The notes under the pieces: generated by a model
What the model saw: the letters and a program-made list of their open reading frames with translations, nothing else
Databases searched by the model: none
What the model was told of the DNA's origin: nothing
Part shown: positions 1 through 6,969 of the stretch, one piece after another
Position numbering within the stretch: position 1 is the first letter of the stretch
How the letters are laid out: each line of letters starts with the position of its first letter
From: an uncultured Flavobacteriales bacterium
Lineage (GTDB): Bacteria; Bacteroidota; Bacteroidia; Flavobacteriales_D; Crocinitomicaceae
Length of the DNA stretch: 11,545 nucleotides
Assembly (NCBI GenBank): GCA_903899795.1
Contig: CAIUKX010000445.1
Location: 1-11,545, forward strand
Reading direction: 5' to 3'
Made by a program: the position numbers and the translations under genes

Positions 1-773
1 AACAAAAAGAATTCAGGAAAAAGTTGCTTTCGCTTTATTACAAAGCCAATGTAGGACATATTGCCTCTTCCCTGAGTTGTATAGATATATTGATTGCCCT
101 TTTTGAAAATAAAAAGAAAGAAGAACGTCTTATCCTTTCCAAAGGTCATGCTGCTGCAGCTTTATATATTTTACTTAATTCAATAGGTGAAATCAGTGAT
201 GATCAATTGACCACATTTTGTAAAAATGGAACGGTATTGACTGCTCATCCATCTGCAAACTCATTTGAAAATATTCCTTTTGCAACCGGATCGCTGGGAC
301 ATGGTTTGCCGATTGGTTGTGGAATTGCTTATGCCAATAAATTGGAAAACAATGTTGAATTTACTTACATCGTAATGTCTGATGGCGAAACGAATGAAGG
401 TTCTGTTTGGGAAGGAGCGAATTTTGCGGTTTCGAATAAATTGGATAATTTGATCGTTGTGATTGATAATAATAATTTACAGGCATTTGGTCGCCCCAAC
501 AAAATAGTAGGAAATACATCAGCCATTCAAAAATGGAAAAGCATAGGTTTCGATATAATAGAACTTGATGGGCATAAAGTAAAGAATTTGGTTGAGAAGA
601 TAGAAGCATTGAAAATGCGGCGAAATGGAAAACCAAAAATGATTGTGGCAAATACCATCAAAGGAAAAGGTGTCGATTTTATGGAGGATAAGTTGGAATG
701 GCACTATTTACCGATGAATGAAAAGCAATTTGATGCTGCAATTTTATCTGTTGAAAATGAGTATGATGCGTAA
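1..773 (+). CDS. Transketolase-like, N-terminal (TPP-binding) subunit, 5' truncated by window edge
   Basis: This is the TPP/Mg-binding half of a split transketolase, expected to act in the cytoplasm with the next gene product to move a two-carbon ketol unit between sugars. The frame is open from base 3 and the usual family start is not reached, so roughly 10-20 N-terminal residues lie upstream; the TTG at 24 is not a believable start. Visible motifs, in order: VGHIASSLS (His of the cofactor/substrate site), SKGHAAAA (second conserved His), GSLGHGLPIG, the TPP-Mg signature MSDGETNEGSVWEG followed by DNNNLQ, and KGKGVDF...EWH near the end (third His). The first Gly of the common GDG triplet is Ser. 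It overlaps the C-terminal subunit by about 17 bases. Placement in front of an epimerase and glycosyltransferases suggests a role in making a dedicated surface sugar rather than in central pentose metabolism; that role is inference, the family assignment is firm. Confidence 0.9.
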   Translation, partial: QKEFRKKLLSLYYKANVGHIASSLSCIDILIALFENKKKEERLILSKGHAAAALYILLNSIGEISDDQLTTFCKNGTVLTAHPSANSFENIPFATGSLGHGLPIGCGIAYANKLENNVEFTYIVMSDGETNEGSVWEGANFAVSNKLDNLIVVIDNNNLQAFGRPNKIVGNTSAIQKWKSIGFDIIELDGHKVKNLVEKIEALKMRRNGKPKMIVANTIKGKGVDFMEDKLEWHYLPMNEKQFDAAILSVENEYDA

Positions 774-1677
774 GGAGTTCTCAGTAGCTGTAGAAGAAAT
801 ACTTTCTACTAATCCAAAATCAGTATTTATCACGGCAGATCTGGGTTTTAATGCGTTGGAGCCAATTCAAAAAACCGCAAAAGAACGATTTATCAATGCT
901 GGTGTAGCTGAACAAAACATGATTGGTGTTGCTGCTGGGTTAGCATACAAAGGATTTGAAACATTTGTTTATAACATAGCTCCCTTTGCAGTTTTAAGAA
1001 GTTTAGAACAGATCAAAATAGATATTTGTATTCACAATCTTCCCGTGTATATCATAGGCAATGGTGGGGGCTATGGATATGGTGTAATGGGGGTGACACA
1101 TCATGCGATTGAAGATATAGCATGCATCAGTACGCTGCCAAATATTCGATGTTGGATTCCGGCGTTCACAGAAGATTTATCTTACTGTATTCAGCAAATT
1201 TATTCGCTGAAAAAACCGGCTTATTTGAGGTTAGGTTTGGGGGATAATTACCCTAAAAAAATTGAAATTTCAGAAATTAATTCTATTCTCAATACAAATA
1301 GTCCAAAGATAACCATTGTTGTTTTGGGACCTGTTATTCAAAATGTATTGAAGGCAGTTGAAGATTTTTCGGAAATTGACGTATTCACAATTCTTACAGT
1401 GCCTGTTTTTGAACTAAGTCATGATCTTTTGACCAGTTTTTCTGAATCACGGAAAATTATGGTTATTGAAGAGCATGTCGAAAGAGGTGGGTTAGGTGAA
1501 CACTTATTATCCCTTTTAGCTAAAAACTCCATTCCTTTTTCTAGATTTGTTGGATTACATGCAAAAGGATACCCGAGTGGCGTCTATGGAGATCAGGCAT
1601 TTCATCAAAAAGAAAGTGGTTTAGACTCCGAAAGTATACGAGAACAAATCATAGAATTATTGGCATATAATGATTGA
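757..1677 (+). CDS. Transketolase-like, C-terminal (PYR) subunit
   Basis: This is the pyrimidine-binding and C-terminal half of the split transketolase, about 306 residues, the usual size. The frame opens at an ATG at 718, but homologues normally begin at MRKEF, so I chose the ATG at 757; those at 763 and 766 are equally possible. Any of these overlaps the upstream stop, implying translational coupling. Numbering from 757, AEQNM holds the Glu (E52) expected to activate TPP. The G-Y-G-V-M-G-V-T-H-H segment (about 107-116) matches the donor-site loop of transketolases but has Met (M111) where classical enzymes have Asp in DG-x-TH. LRLGLGD (about 170) and EEHVERGGLGE (about 240) are typical of the PYR and C-terminal domains. 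It overlaps the next gene by 8 bases. The unusual donor loop suggests a two-carbon donor or acceptor different from those of the pentose pathway. A pyruvate dehydrogenase E1-like role is less likely, since no lipoyl-domain partner is seen. Confidence 0.9.
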   Translation: MSMMRKEFSVAVEEILSTNPKSVFITADLGFNALEPIQKTAKERFINAGVAEQNMIGVAAGLAYKGFETFVYNIAPFAVLRSLEQIKIDICIHNLPVYIIGNGGGYGYGVMGVTHHAIEDIACISTLPNIRCWIPAFTEDLSYCIQQIYSLKKPAYLRLGLGDNYPKKIEISEINSILNTNSPKITIVVLGPVIQNVLKAVEDFSEIDVFTILTVPVFELSHDLLTSFSESRKIMVIEEHVERGGLGEHLLSLLAKNSIPFSRFVGLHAKGYPSGVYGDQAFHQKESGLDSESIREQIIELLAYND

Positions 1678-3634
1678 TTATCACGAGAAAATAGAGCAAC
1701 TGGAAGGTCCGATTTTTATTTTTGGAGCGAGTGGGTTTATAGGTTCAAATTTGTTAAATTCGATACTTAAAGTTCGGAAAGACTGTTATGCAATAACTCA
1801 TAATCCTAGATCGGCATGGAGACTCAAACTCCTTGAAGTGCCAAAAGAAAATATTCTTCACTGCGATATCAATTACAAAAAATCGGTTGATTCTATTTTT
1901 ACTCAATTTCAGCCGAAAACAGTTTTTAATTTATCAGCTTACGGAAACAATAGTAAGCAAAATAATACTAGTTTAATTTATGAAACCAATATTGGAGGGA
2001 CTGTCAATATTTTAGAAGCATGCAAGAATGTTTCGGTTTATATTCATGCAGGAAGTAGTTCAGAATATGGTTTAAATTGCTCTAATCCGAAGGAGGAAGA
2101 TGAGTTAATTCCTAACAGTCATTATTCGGTGTCAAAAATTACAACGAGTTATTTATTGAAATATTTTGCTGGTTTCCAACAATTAAAATGTCTCAATTTG
2201 CGGTTGTATTCAGTATATGGACCCTGGGAGGAACCCGATCGATTGATTCCGTCTCTTGTAGATTGTGGTCTTTCAAAAACATTTCCTCCACTTGTAGATC
2301 CATCAATAACCAGAGATTTTGTTTATGTTGATGATTGTGTAGAGGCTTTTATTCTGTCAGCAATAGGTGTAACCCATGAGATTTCCGGAGCATCTATAAA
2401 TATTGGTACAGGGCAAAAAACAACACTTTTAGATTTGGTCGATTTGTGTAGTACTATTTTTCAAATCAATAGTGAGGTTGAATGGAATACAATGTCAGGC
2501 CGAAAATGGGATACCCAAGATTGGTATGGAAATTTTGAAAAGGTTAGACATTTATTAGGCTGGGAACCTAAAACTAATCTTGAAGCCGGAATTAAAAAGA
2601 CAGCTGAATGGCAACAGCAAGTGGATTATAAAAATACTGTTTTACCAGTGTTTATTGCTCCTAAAAAATTGGCTAAAATAAGTGCAGTTATTGCTTGTTA
2701 TAACGATGGTGAAGCTATTCCATTTATGTATAACCGTTTGATTGAAACATTCAAAACAATAGGTTGTAATTATGAGATCATTTTTGTAAACGATAATTCT
2801 CCTGATACTACTGAGTCAATTCTCGAAGAAATCTGTTCAAAAGATTCAAACGTTATTGCAATTAAGCATTCAAGAAATTTCGGTTCACAAGCCGCTTTTG
2901 CAAGTGGAATGGAAATCTCTTCAGGTGATGCGGTTGTGATTATGGACGGAGATTTACAAGATCCGCCTGAACTGATTATTCCCTTTTTTGAGCAGTGGCA
3001 GCAAGGTTTTCAAGTGGTGTATGGAAATCGTGTAAAAAGAGAAACTTCTTGGTCGATGAATTTTGCTTATAAAACATTTTACAAGTTATTTAGTAAAATG
3101 TCCAATATAAAAATTCCGCGAGATGCTGGTGATTTTTCACTGATGGATCGTAAAGTAGTTGAACATATGGTGGCACTTCCTGAAAAAGAACAATTTATTC
3201 GTGGTCTAAGAGCTTGGGTTGGGTTTAAGCAGATAGGTGTAGATTATGTACGACCTGAACGAATGTTTGGAAAAAGCACAAACAATCTACACAGGAACAT
3301 CGGCTGGGCTAAAAAAGGGATATTATCTTTCAGTTATATGCCTCTGGAAATTATGAGTTACATTGGATTTTTCCTAACTTTTGCTTCGTTTGTAGCGATT
3401 GCTTTTCAAATTATTTATAAAATAATGTTCCCAGATATTCCACATGGTGTACCGACAATTATTGTCTTGATTTTGTTCTTCGGCGGTGTACAATTATTGG
3501 CTATTTCATTGTTGGGTGAATACTTGTCAAAAGTTGTAGATGAAACTAAATCTCGTCCCAAATTTATTCGCGATAAGGTAATCATCAAAGGTAGATCGAT
3601 TGAGACCAATAGTGAACTAAATGATTTGCTGTAA
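1670..3634 (+). CDS. Fusion protein: NAD(P)-dependent sugar epimerase/dehydratase (SDR) + polyprenyl-phosphate glycosyltransferase (GT2, GtrB/DPM type)
   Basis: A 654-residue two-domain protein. Residues about 13-315 are an extended SDR: Rossmann motif GASGFIG (19-25), SSSEYG (129-134), catalytic YSVSK (Y152, K156), RLYSVYGP (178-185) and RDFVYVDD (215-222), as in nucleotide-sugar epimerases, dehydratases and reductases. A short linker leads to a family 2 glycosyltransferase, about 335-650: VIACYNDGEAIP, FVNDNSPD (372-379), HSRNFGSQAA (400-409), the metal site DGDLQDPPE (426-434) and RDAGDFSLMD (484-493). Two C-terminal membrane segments follow (about 560-583 and 593-615), then LGEYL, as in GtrB/ArnC-type enzymes that put one sugar on undecaprenyl phosphate at the cytoplasmic face. 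The fusion reads straight through with no break. It begins inside the stop of the preceding gene and ends 5 bases before the next. The simplest inference is that the SDR completes the nucleotide sugar that the GT domain transfers to lipid. The exact sugar cannot be read from the sequence. Confidence 0.92.
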   Translation: MIDYHEKIEQLEGPIFIFGASGFIGSNLLNSILKVRKDCYAITHNPRSAWRLKLLEVPKENILHCDINYKKSVDSIFTQFQPKTVFNLSAYGNNSKQNNTSLIYETNIGGTVNILEACKNVSVYIHAGSSSEYGLNCSNPKEEDELIPNSHYSVSKITTSYLLKYFAGFQQLKCLNLRLYSVYGPWEEPDRLIPSLVDCGLSKTFPPLVDPSITRDFVYVDDCVEAFILSAIGVTHEISGASINIGTGQKTTLLDLVDLCSTIFQINSEVEWNTMSGRKWDTQDWYGNFEKVRHLLGWEPKTNLEAGIKKTAEWQQQVDYKNTVLPVFIAPKKLAKISAVIACYNDGEAIPFMYNRLIETFKTIGCNYEIIFVNDNSPDTTESILEEICSKDSNVIAIKHSRNFGSQAAFASGMEISSGDAVVIMDGDLQDPPELIIPFFEQWQQGFQVVYGNRVKRETSWSMNFAYKTFYKLFSKMSNIKIPRDAGDFSLMDRKVVEHMVALPEKEQFIRGLRAWVGFKQIGVDYVRPERMFGKSTNNLHRNIGWAKKGILSFSYMPLEIMSYIGFFLTFASFVAIAFQIIYKIMFPDIPHGVPTIIVLILFFGGVQLLAISLLGEYLSKVVDETKSRPKFIRDKVIIKGRSIETNSELNDLL

Positions 3635-3639
3635 ATAGA

Positions 3640-5076
3640 ATGATAGGTATTTCAAATAAAGTAAATCGGATTCCCATATTCTACTGGATTATTGCGATCA
3701 TCTTTATTACATTCATGTTGTTTCTGAGTTTTCATATGCGACTTTGTTCAGATGATTTATTTCAGGTTGATAAATTTTTTAAACAGGGTTGGTACGACTC
3801 AGTTGCAAATTACAATTTCAATATTCGATGGTCTAGTTTCCTGATTTTTAATTCAATATTTGTTTTCAACAAGGATATTTTTACACTCCATTGGAATGTT
3901 TTTTTCTATTGTGTATTTATTTTTGCTTTGATGATTATTAGCATATCGTTCCTGATTAAGGTTCTCATATTCAGGTTTACCAACAAAAAATGTCCTGAAT
4001 CTTTGAGTGTACTTATCGCTGTTTTCTTTTGTTCTGTTTTGTACTTTTCAACCTCGGAATCTATTGAAATTTGGTTTTGGTTAGGAGCTTCGACTATTTA
4101 TTTGATCCCTTTGATTTTTCTTATTCTCGGATTTGCATTTTTGTTTTCAAATAGTAACTCATTTTTTTCGTATTTGCTTCTCATCATTAGTTTTATCATT
4201 GTTGGTGGAGGTGTTGAAATTTTTGCATTAATAACATTCTTTTTACTTTGTTTGATTGTACTAGTGTCGTTTTTCAAAAATGATTTTTTGTCTTTAAAGA
4301 ACCTGAGAAAAAAAGGGGTGTTATCTATTATTTCAGTGTTGGTTTTACTGATTGTTAATCTTTCAAGTAAGGGTACGACCCACAGACATGACCTAGAAAG
4401 TGTATCCAAACATTCTTTTGATTTAATAGCTGAGTTCAATCGTTTTGTAATGTCATTTTTGGAATTTAGAAATATACTTGCTTTGATACTGCTTGTTTTG
4501 GTGTTAAAATTGGGAAAGGTATTAGCTGATTATGGATTACAGTTTAAAGTTGTTTCGTTGAAGAAAATAATTGGTTTCAATTTCCTGTTTTTGCTTGTAA
4601 TAGCTTTGATTACGTTCATTCCATTGATTTATGTTTTCCATGATTTCGGTCCAAAAAGAGCTTGGTTTCCGATCAATTTTTTTATTAGTCTTTCTTTATT
4701 TTCGATTACTTTGTATTTGGGTAATACACGTAAAATTCAGGTTGGAAGATGGATGAATTTAGGATTTGGCTTTGAAGTTGTGTCCGTCTTTGGATTGTAT
4801 TTTTTTAAGCAGAATCCGATTGTCACAAAATTTTCCACTCAATACGATGCACGAGTGGTTCGATTGATCAACTTACAAAAATTAGGAAATAAAAAGGCTA
4901 TAGGTTTATATCCCATTTCAGATTCAGGCATGGTAGCCAGTTGTGAATTAGGCAATAAAAAGGGAAAACAGAATGTTGGACTTAAGGAACTGCTAAACTT
5001 GGATTTCGATATTTATCTCATCGAAGACGTTCCCAATTCAGCCATAAAGAAAACTAAGCGAAAGTATGAGGACTAA
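3640..5076 (+). CDS. Polytopic membrane protein, probable GT-C-type glycosyltransferase (DUF6056/GtrII-like)
   Basis: A 478-residue integral membrane protein with about 10 hydrophobic segments (roughly 11-31, 84-111, 120-137, 150-171, 175-211 as a pair, 226-243, 279-293, 311-333, 345-361, 372-389) and a soluble tail of about 90 residues. Directly after the first segment lies the acidic pair in RLCSDDLF (D38, D39), where GT-C enzymes that use polyprenyl-phosphate sugars carry their acidic catalytic or substrate-binding residues. NFNIRWSS in the same loop recalls the W-x-GR stretch of DUF6056/GtrII-like proteins. The ATG follows the preceding stop by 5 bases, so it is co-transcribed with the lipid-loading transferase. 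This supports a GtrB/GtrC division of labour: load on the inner face, transfer to the glycan on the outer face. No GtrA-like flippase is in the window. The family call is by eye; a polymerase or other envelope permease is the alternative. The last 23 bases overlap the 3' end of the convergent NifU-like gene. Confidence 0.72.
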   Translation: MIGISNKVNRIPIFYWIIAIIFITFMLFLSFHMRLCSDDLFQVDKFFKQGWYDSVANYNFNIRWSSFLIFNSIFVFNKDIFTLHWNVFFYCVFIFALMIISISFLIKVLIFRFTNKKCPESLSVLIAVFFCSVLYFSTSESIEIWFWLGASTIYLIPLIFLILGFAFLFSNSNSFFSYLLLIISFIIVGGGVEIFALITFFLLCLIVLVSFFKNDFLSLKNLRKKGVLSIISVLVLLIVNLSSKGTTHRHDLESVSKHSFDLIAEFNRFVMSFLEFRNILALILLVLVLKLGKVLADYGLQFKVVSLKKIIGFNFLFLLVIALITFIPLIYVFHDFGPKRAWFPINFFISLSLFSITLYLGNTRKIQVGRWMNLGFGFEVVSVFGLYFFKQNPIVTKFSTQYDARVVRLINLQKLGNKKAIGLYPISDSGMVASCELGNKKGKQNVGLKELLNLDFDIYLIEDVPNSAIKKTKRKYED

Positions 5077-5314
5077 CTGCCTCAACAGATTTTATTTCCG
5101 GAGCTATTTTTTTTAAAGCTTCTTCAACACCACCTTTCAGTGTCATAGCGCTCATCGAACAGTCACTACAAGCACCTACCAACCGAACTTTTACAACACC
5201 TTCATCGGTGATTTCAACAAATTCGATATCACCTCCATCTGCTTCTAGAAATGGTCGTAGTTCCAATAATACAACATTGACCTTTGCTTCTAAATCCGCT
5301 TTATCCAATATCAT
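5054..5314 (-). CDS. NifU C-terminal-domain (NFU-type) iron-sulfur scaffold protein
   Basis: An 86-residue stand-alone NFU domain that binds or transfers Fe-S clusters to apoproteins in the cytoplasm. It shows the family pattern: LRPFLEADGGDIEFVEI (19-35), VKVRLVGACSDCSMSAMTL (41-59) with the cluster-binding CxxC at C49 and C52, and LKGGVEEALKKIAPEI. Length matches minimal NFU proteins. The start is well fixed: its ATG shares bases with the TGA stop of the upstream mrp gene (ATGA, 5314-5311), a classic translationally coupled pair. Pairing with an Mrp-type ATPase points to a joint role in cluster assembly or delivery. It is convergent with the glycan operon and the two coding 3' ends overlap by 23 bases; I saw no terminator between them. 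Confidence 0.95.
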   Translation of the reverse strand: MILDKADLEAKVNVVLLELRPFLEADGGDIEFVEITDEGVVKVRLVGACSDCSMSAMTLKGGVEEALKKIAPEIKSVEAVSPHTFA

Positions 5315-6402
5315 AATTCACTTACTTTTAATGATGAAGTTTTTTTGACGATTTTCGCTTGTTCCACAAATGTACGCACTAATTCTTCAAATGCGATAGA
5401 AGAGGGGGTATTTTCTTGAAAAACAGCTGGTCGTCCAACATCTCCGGCTTCACGCACACTTTGAACAAGCGGAATGTGTCCTAAGAAAGGAACATTCATT
5501 TTCTCAGCCAAATCTTTTGCACCGTTTTTTCCGAAAAGGAAGTATTTGTTTTCAGGTAATTCAGCAGGTGTAAACCAAGCCATGTTTTCAACGATTCCAA
5601 CGATTGGAACATTGATGGATTCCATTTGAAACATATTTACTCCACGTCGAGCATCAGCTAAAGCAACTTCTTGGGGTGTACTTACGATAACAACACCATC
5701 CAAAGGAACAAGACCAACCAACGAAAGGTGAATATCACCTGTTCCAGGAGGAAGATCGATCAATAGGTAATCCAATTCACCCCAATAAGCATCTGTAAAC
5801 ATTTGTGACATTGCTTTGGCAGCCATAGGGCCACGCCAAACAACAGCATTATCAGCTTCCGTAAAAAAGCCAATAGAGAGAATTTTTAATCCATAACTCA
5901 TGACAGGATTAATCATTGGTTTTCCATCGACGTCGATCATGGAAGGACGTTCTTTAACTACGTCAAACATGGTCGGCATGGAAGGACCGTAAATATCAGC
6001 ATCAATCACACCGACTTTGTATCCTGCTTTAGCCAATCCACCGGCTAAATTTGCCGTAATGGTAGATTTTCCGACACCACCTTTTCCTGAAGCAATTGCA
6101 ATGATGTTTTTTACTTCTGGAAGAATTTTACGGTGTGCCTTTTTTTCATCCTGAGGTAAACCTTTGATTGTGGCATGTATTTCAATTGTTTCTCCGAAAA
6201 CACGTTTCAAATTGAAATCAATCGCTTCCTGCATTCGTTTTTTTGCATGCAATGCCGTATTGAAAATTTGAACGGTCAGATCAATTTGGTTACCATTTAC
6301 AGATAATTCTTCAATCAAATTGAGTGTCACCAAGTCTTTTTTCAAATCAGGTTCTATGATTGTTCCCAGAACTGATAAGATGTTTTCACGAGTAATTTCC
6401 AT
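5311..6402 (-). CDS. mrp: Mrp/NBP35-family P-loop ATPase, Fe-S cluster carrier type
   Basis: A 363-residue cytoplasmic ATPase. The N-terminal 80 or so residues form a MIP18/DUF59-type domain (MEITRENILSVL... EPDLKKDLVTLN). Then comes the ParA/MinD-like ATPase: deviant Walker A GKGGVGKST (106-114), DADIYGPSMP (134-143), WRGPMAAKAM (189-198), DYLLIDLPPGTGD (211-223) and STPQEVALADARRG (241-254). I start at the ATG at 6402; the frame continues to a TTG at 6423, but that TTG is part of the promoter -7 element and cannot be translated. Family members carry and insert Fe-S clusters, with the cluster bridging a dimer through a C-terminal CxxC. Here that region reads ENMAWFTPAELPENKY, with no CxxC, and I find no Cys in the whole protein. 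Bacteroidota Mrp proteins often have this form, as far as I recall. The downstream NFU protein supplies a CxxC and may be the actual cluster carrier. Confidence 0.95.
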   Translation of the reverse strand: MEITRENILSVLGTIIEPDLKKDLVTLNLIEELSVNGNQIDLTVQIFNTALHAKKRMQEAIDFNLKRVFGETIEIHATIKGLPQDEKKAHRKILPEVKNIIAIASGKGGVGKSTITANLAGGLAKAGYKVGVIDADIYGPSMPTMFDVVKERPSMIDVDGKPMINPVMSYGLKILSIGFFTEADNAVVWRGPMAAKAMSQMFTDAYWGELDYLLIDLPPGTGDIHLSLVGLVPLDGVVIVSTPQEVALADARRGVNMFQMESINVPIVGIVENMAWFTPAELPENKYFLFGKNGAKDLAEKMNVPFLGHIPLVQSVREAGDVGRPAVFQENTPSSIAFEELVRTFVEQAKIVKKTSSLKVSEL

Positions 6403-6420
6403 GCTTCGAATATGTATGGA

Positions 6421-6428
6421 CAAAGGTA
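6421..6428 (-). promoter_or_regulatory. Promoter -7 element (TACCTTTG) of the mrp-nfu unit
   Basis: On the minus strand the site reads TACCTTTG, a perfect match to the Bacteroidota -7 consensus TAnnTTTG, 18 bases before the mrp ATG at 6402. I see no clear TTG at the -33 position. It implies a short leader and rules out the longer TTG start. Confidence 0.65.
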
Positions 6429-6568
6429 CGGAAAATGATAGAATCTTTCTAAATAATGTTTTCCGAAAAGAAATCCTTCAATTTTTTGTGACTTTTAGTA
6501 TAAGATTTGCATACAACGGGTATCACTTTTAGTGCAGAATTTTCTTTGACCTTGCTTTATGGGAGTTG

Positions 6569-6660
6569 TACTTAAACTATACCTTAAGGACGAGACAACA
6601 ATACTTGAACTATACTTTAACCCTAGTCAAACCCTGGTTGAACCCTGGTTGAACTATTTG
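6569..6660. repeat. Cluster of short direct and 11-base tandem repeats
   Basis: A 19-base unit, tacttaaactataccttaa (6569-6587), recurs at 6602-6620 with two differences. It is followed at once by three head-to-tail 11-mers at 6619-6629 (aaccctagtca), 6630-6640 and 6641-6651 (both aaccctggttg), then by aactatttg, so that ttgaactat flanks the array at 6605-6613 and 6649-6657. Each perfect unit has internal dyad symmetry (AACC-CT-GGTT). The 11-base period is about one helical turn, so a protein-binding array is possible; slippage-derived intergenic repeat is the plainer reading. Confidence 0.7.
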
Positions 6661-6918
6661 TTTGGAATGAAAATTTTTTGGAGTTAGTGGTTGGTATCCC
6701 TAAGGTAAGGAATTTTCTGTTAGTATTTTGATAGCAACTTCGTTTCTTCTTGTTTTTATTTTTTATCCTTATAAAAATACCATTTCATGAGCCAGAGGTA
6801 AGTTAAATTCTGTTTTCCCAGTATTAGATCTTGGTTAAAATAGATCAAATCAATAATCCACCTTTGTGATACTGTCGTGTAAGATACTTATCTTGTTTTT
6901 TTGACATGTCTTTAACAA

Positions 6919-6951
6919 CAAAAGTGGACCGACATTGTCAGACCACTTTTG
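6919..6951 (-). terminator. Stem-loop terminator after the SxxS Omp28-like gene
   Basis: CAAAAGTGG (6919-6927) pairs perfectly with CCACTTTTG (6943-6951), and the inner arms GAC/GTC continue the stem around an ATT loop with two mismatches. It lies 18 bases beyond the stop of the gene ending at 6970. Read on the minus strand, the stem ends in TTTTG and a T-rich stretch. It shares the AAGTGG/CCACTT core with the terminator at 8049-8078. Confidence 0.75.
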
Positions 6952-6969
6952 GTATAAAGTTGATTTAGA

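Larger units (their letters stand above)
6403..6969. other. 567-base intergenic region without a convincing gene
   Basis: Apart from the mrp promoter (6421-6428), the repeat cluster (6569-6660) and the terminator of the Omp28-like gene (6919-6951), this stretch is AT-rich and shows no coding character. A reading frame on the plus strand (6320-6532) mostly overlaps mrp in antisense and looks accidental. AT-rich inverted repeats occur at 6760-6777 (TTTTTAT/ATAAAAA) and 6881-6894 (AAGATA/TATCTT, followed by a T-run). No tRNA or other structured RNA is recognisable by eye. Confidence 0.6.

Noticed and set aside
24..26. TTG at 24 as the start of the transketolase N-terminal subunit
   Set aside because: The frame is open upstream to the window edge and would cut off the helix that normally precedes the GH motif; the gene is simply truncated by the window.
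6320..6532. 70-residue plus-strand reading frame covering the mrp start and promoter
   Set aside because: Most of it is antisense to the conserved MIP18-type domain of mrp, it has no family resemblance, and it overlaps the mrp promoter; it looks accidental.
6619..6651. CCCTAA/CCCTGG units resembling telomere-type repeats
   Set aside because: Only one unit has CCCTA, the period is 11 rather than 6, and a bacterial chromosome gives no reason for telomeric sequence.
6881..6902. AAGATA/TATCTT inverted repeat followed by seven T, like a plus-strand terminator
   Set aside because: The stem is only six AT-rich pairs with a two-base loop, too tight to form as drawn, and no plus-strand gene precedes it.
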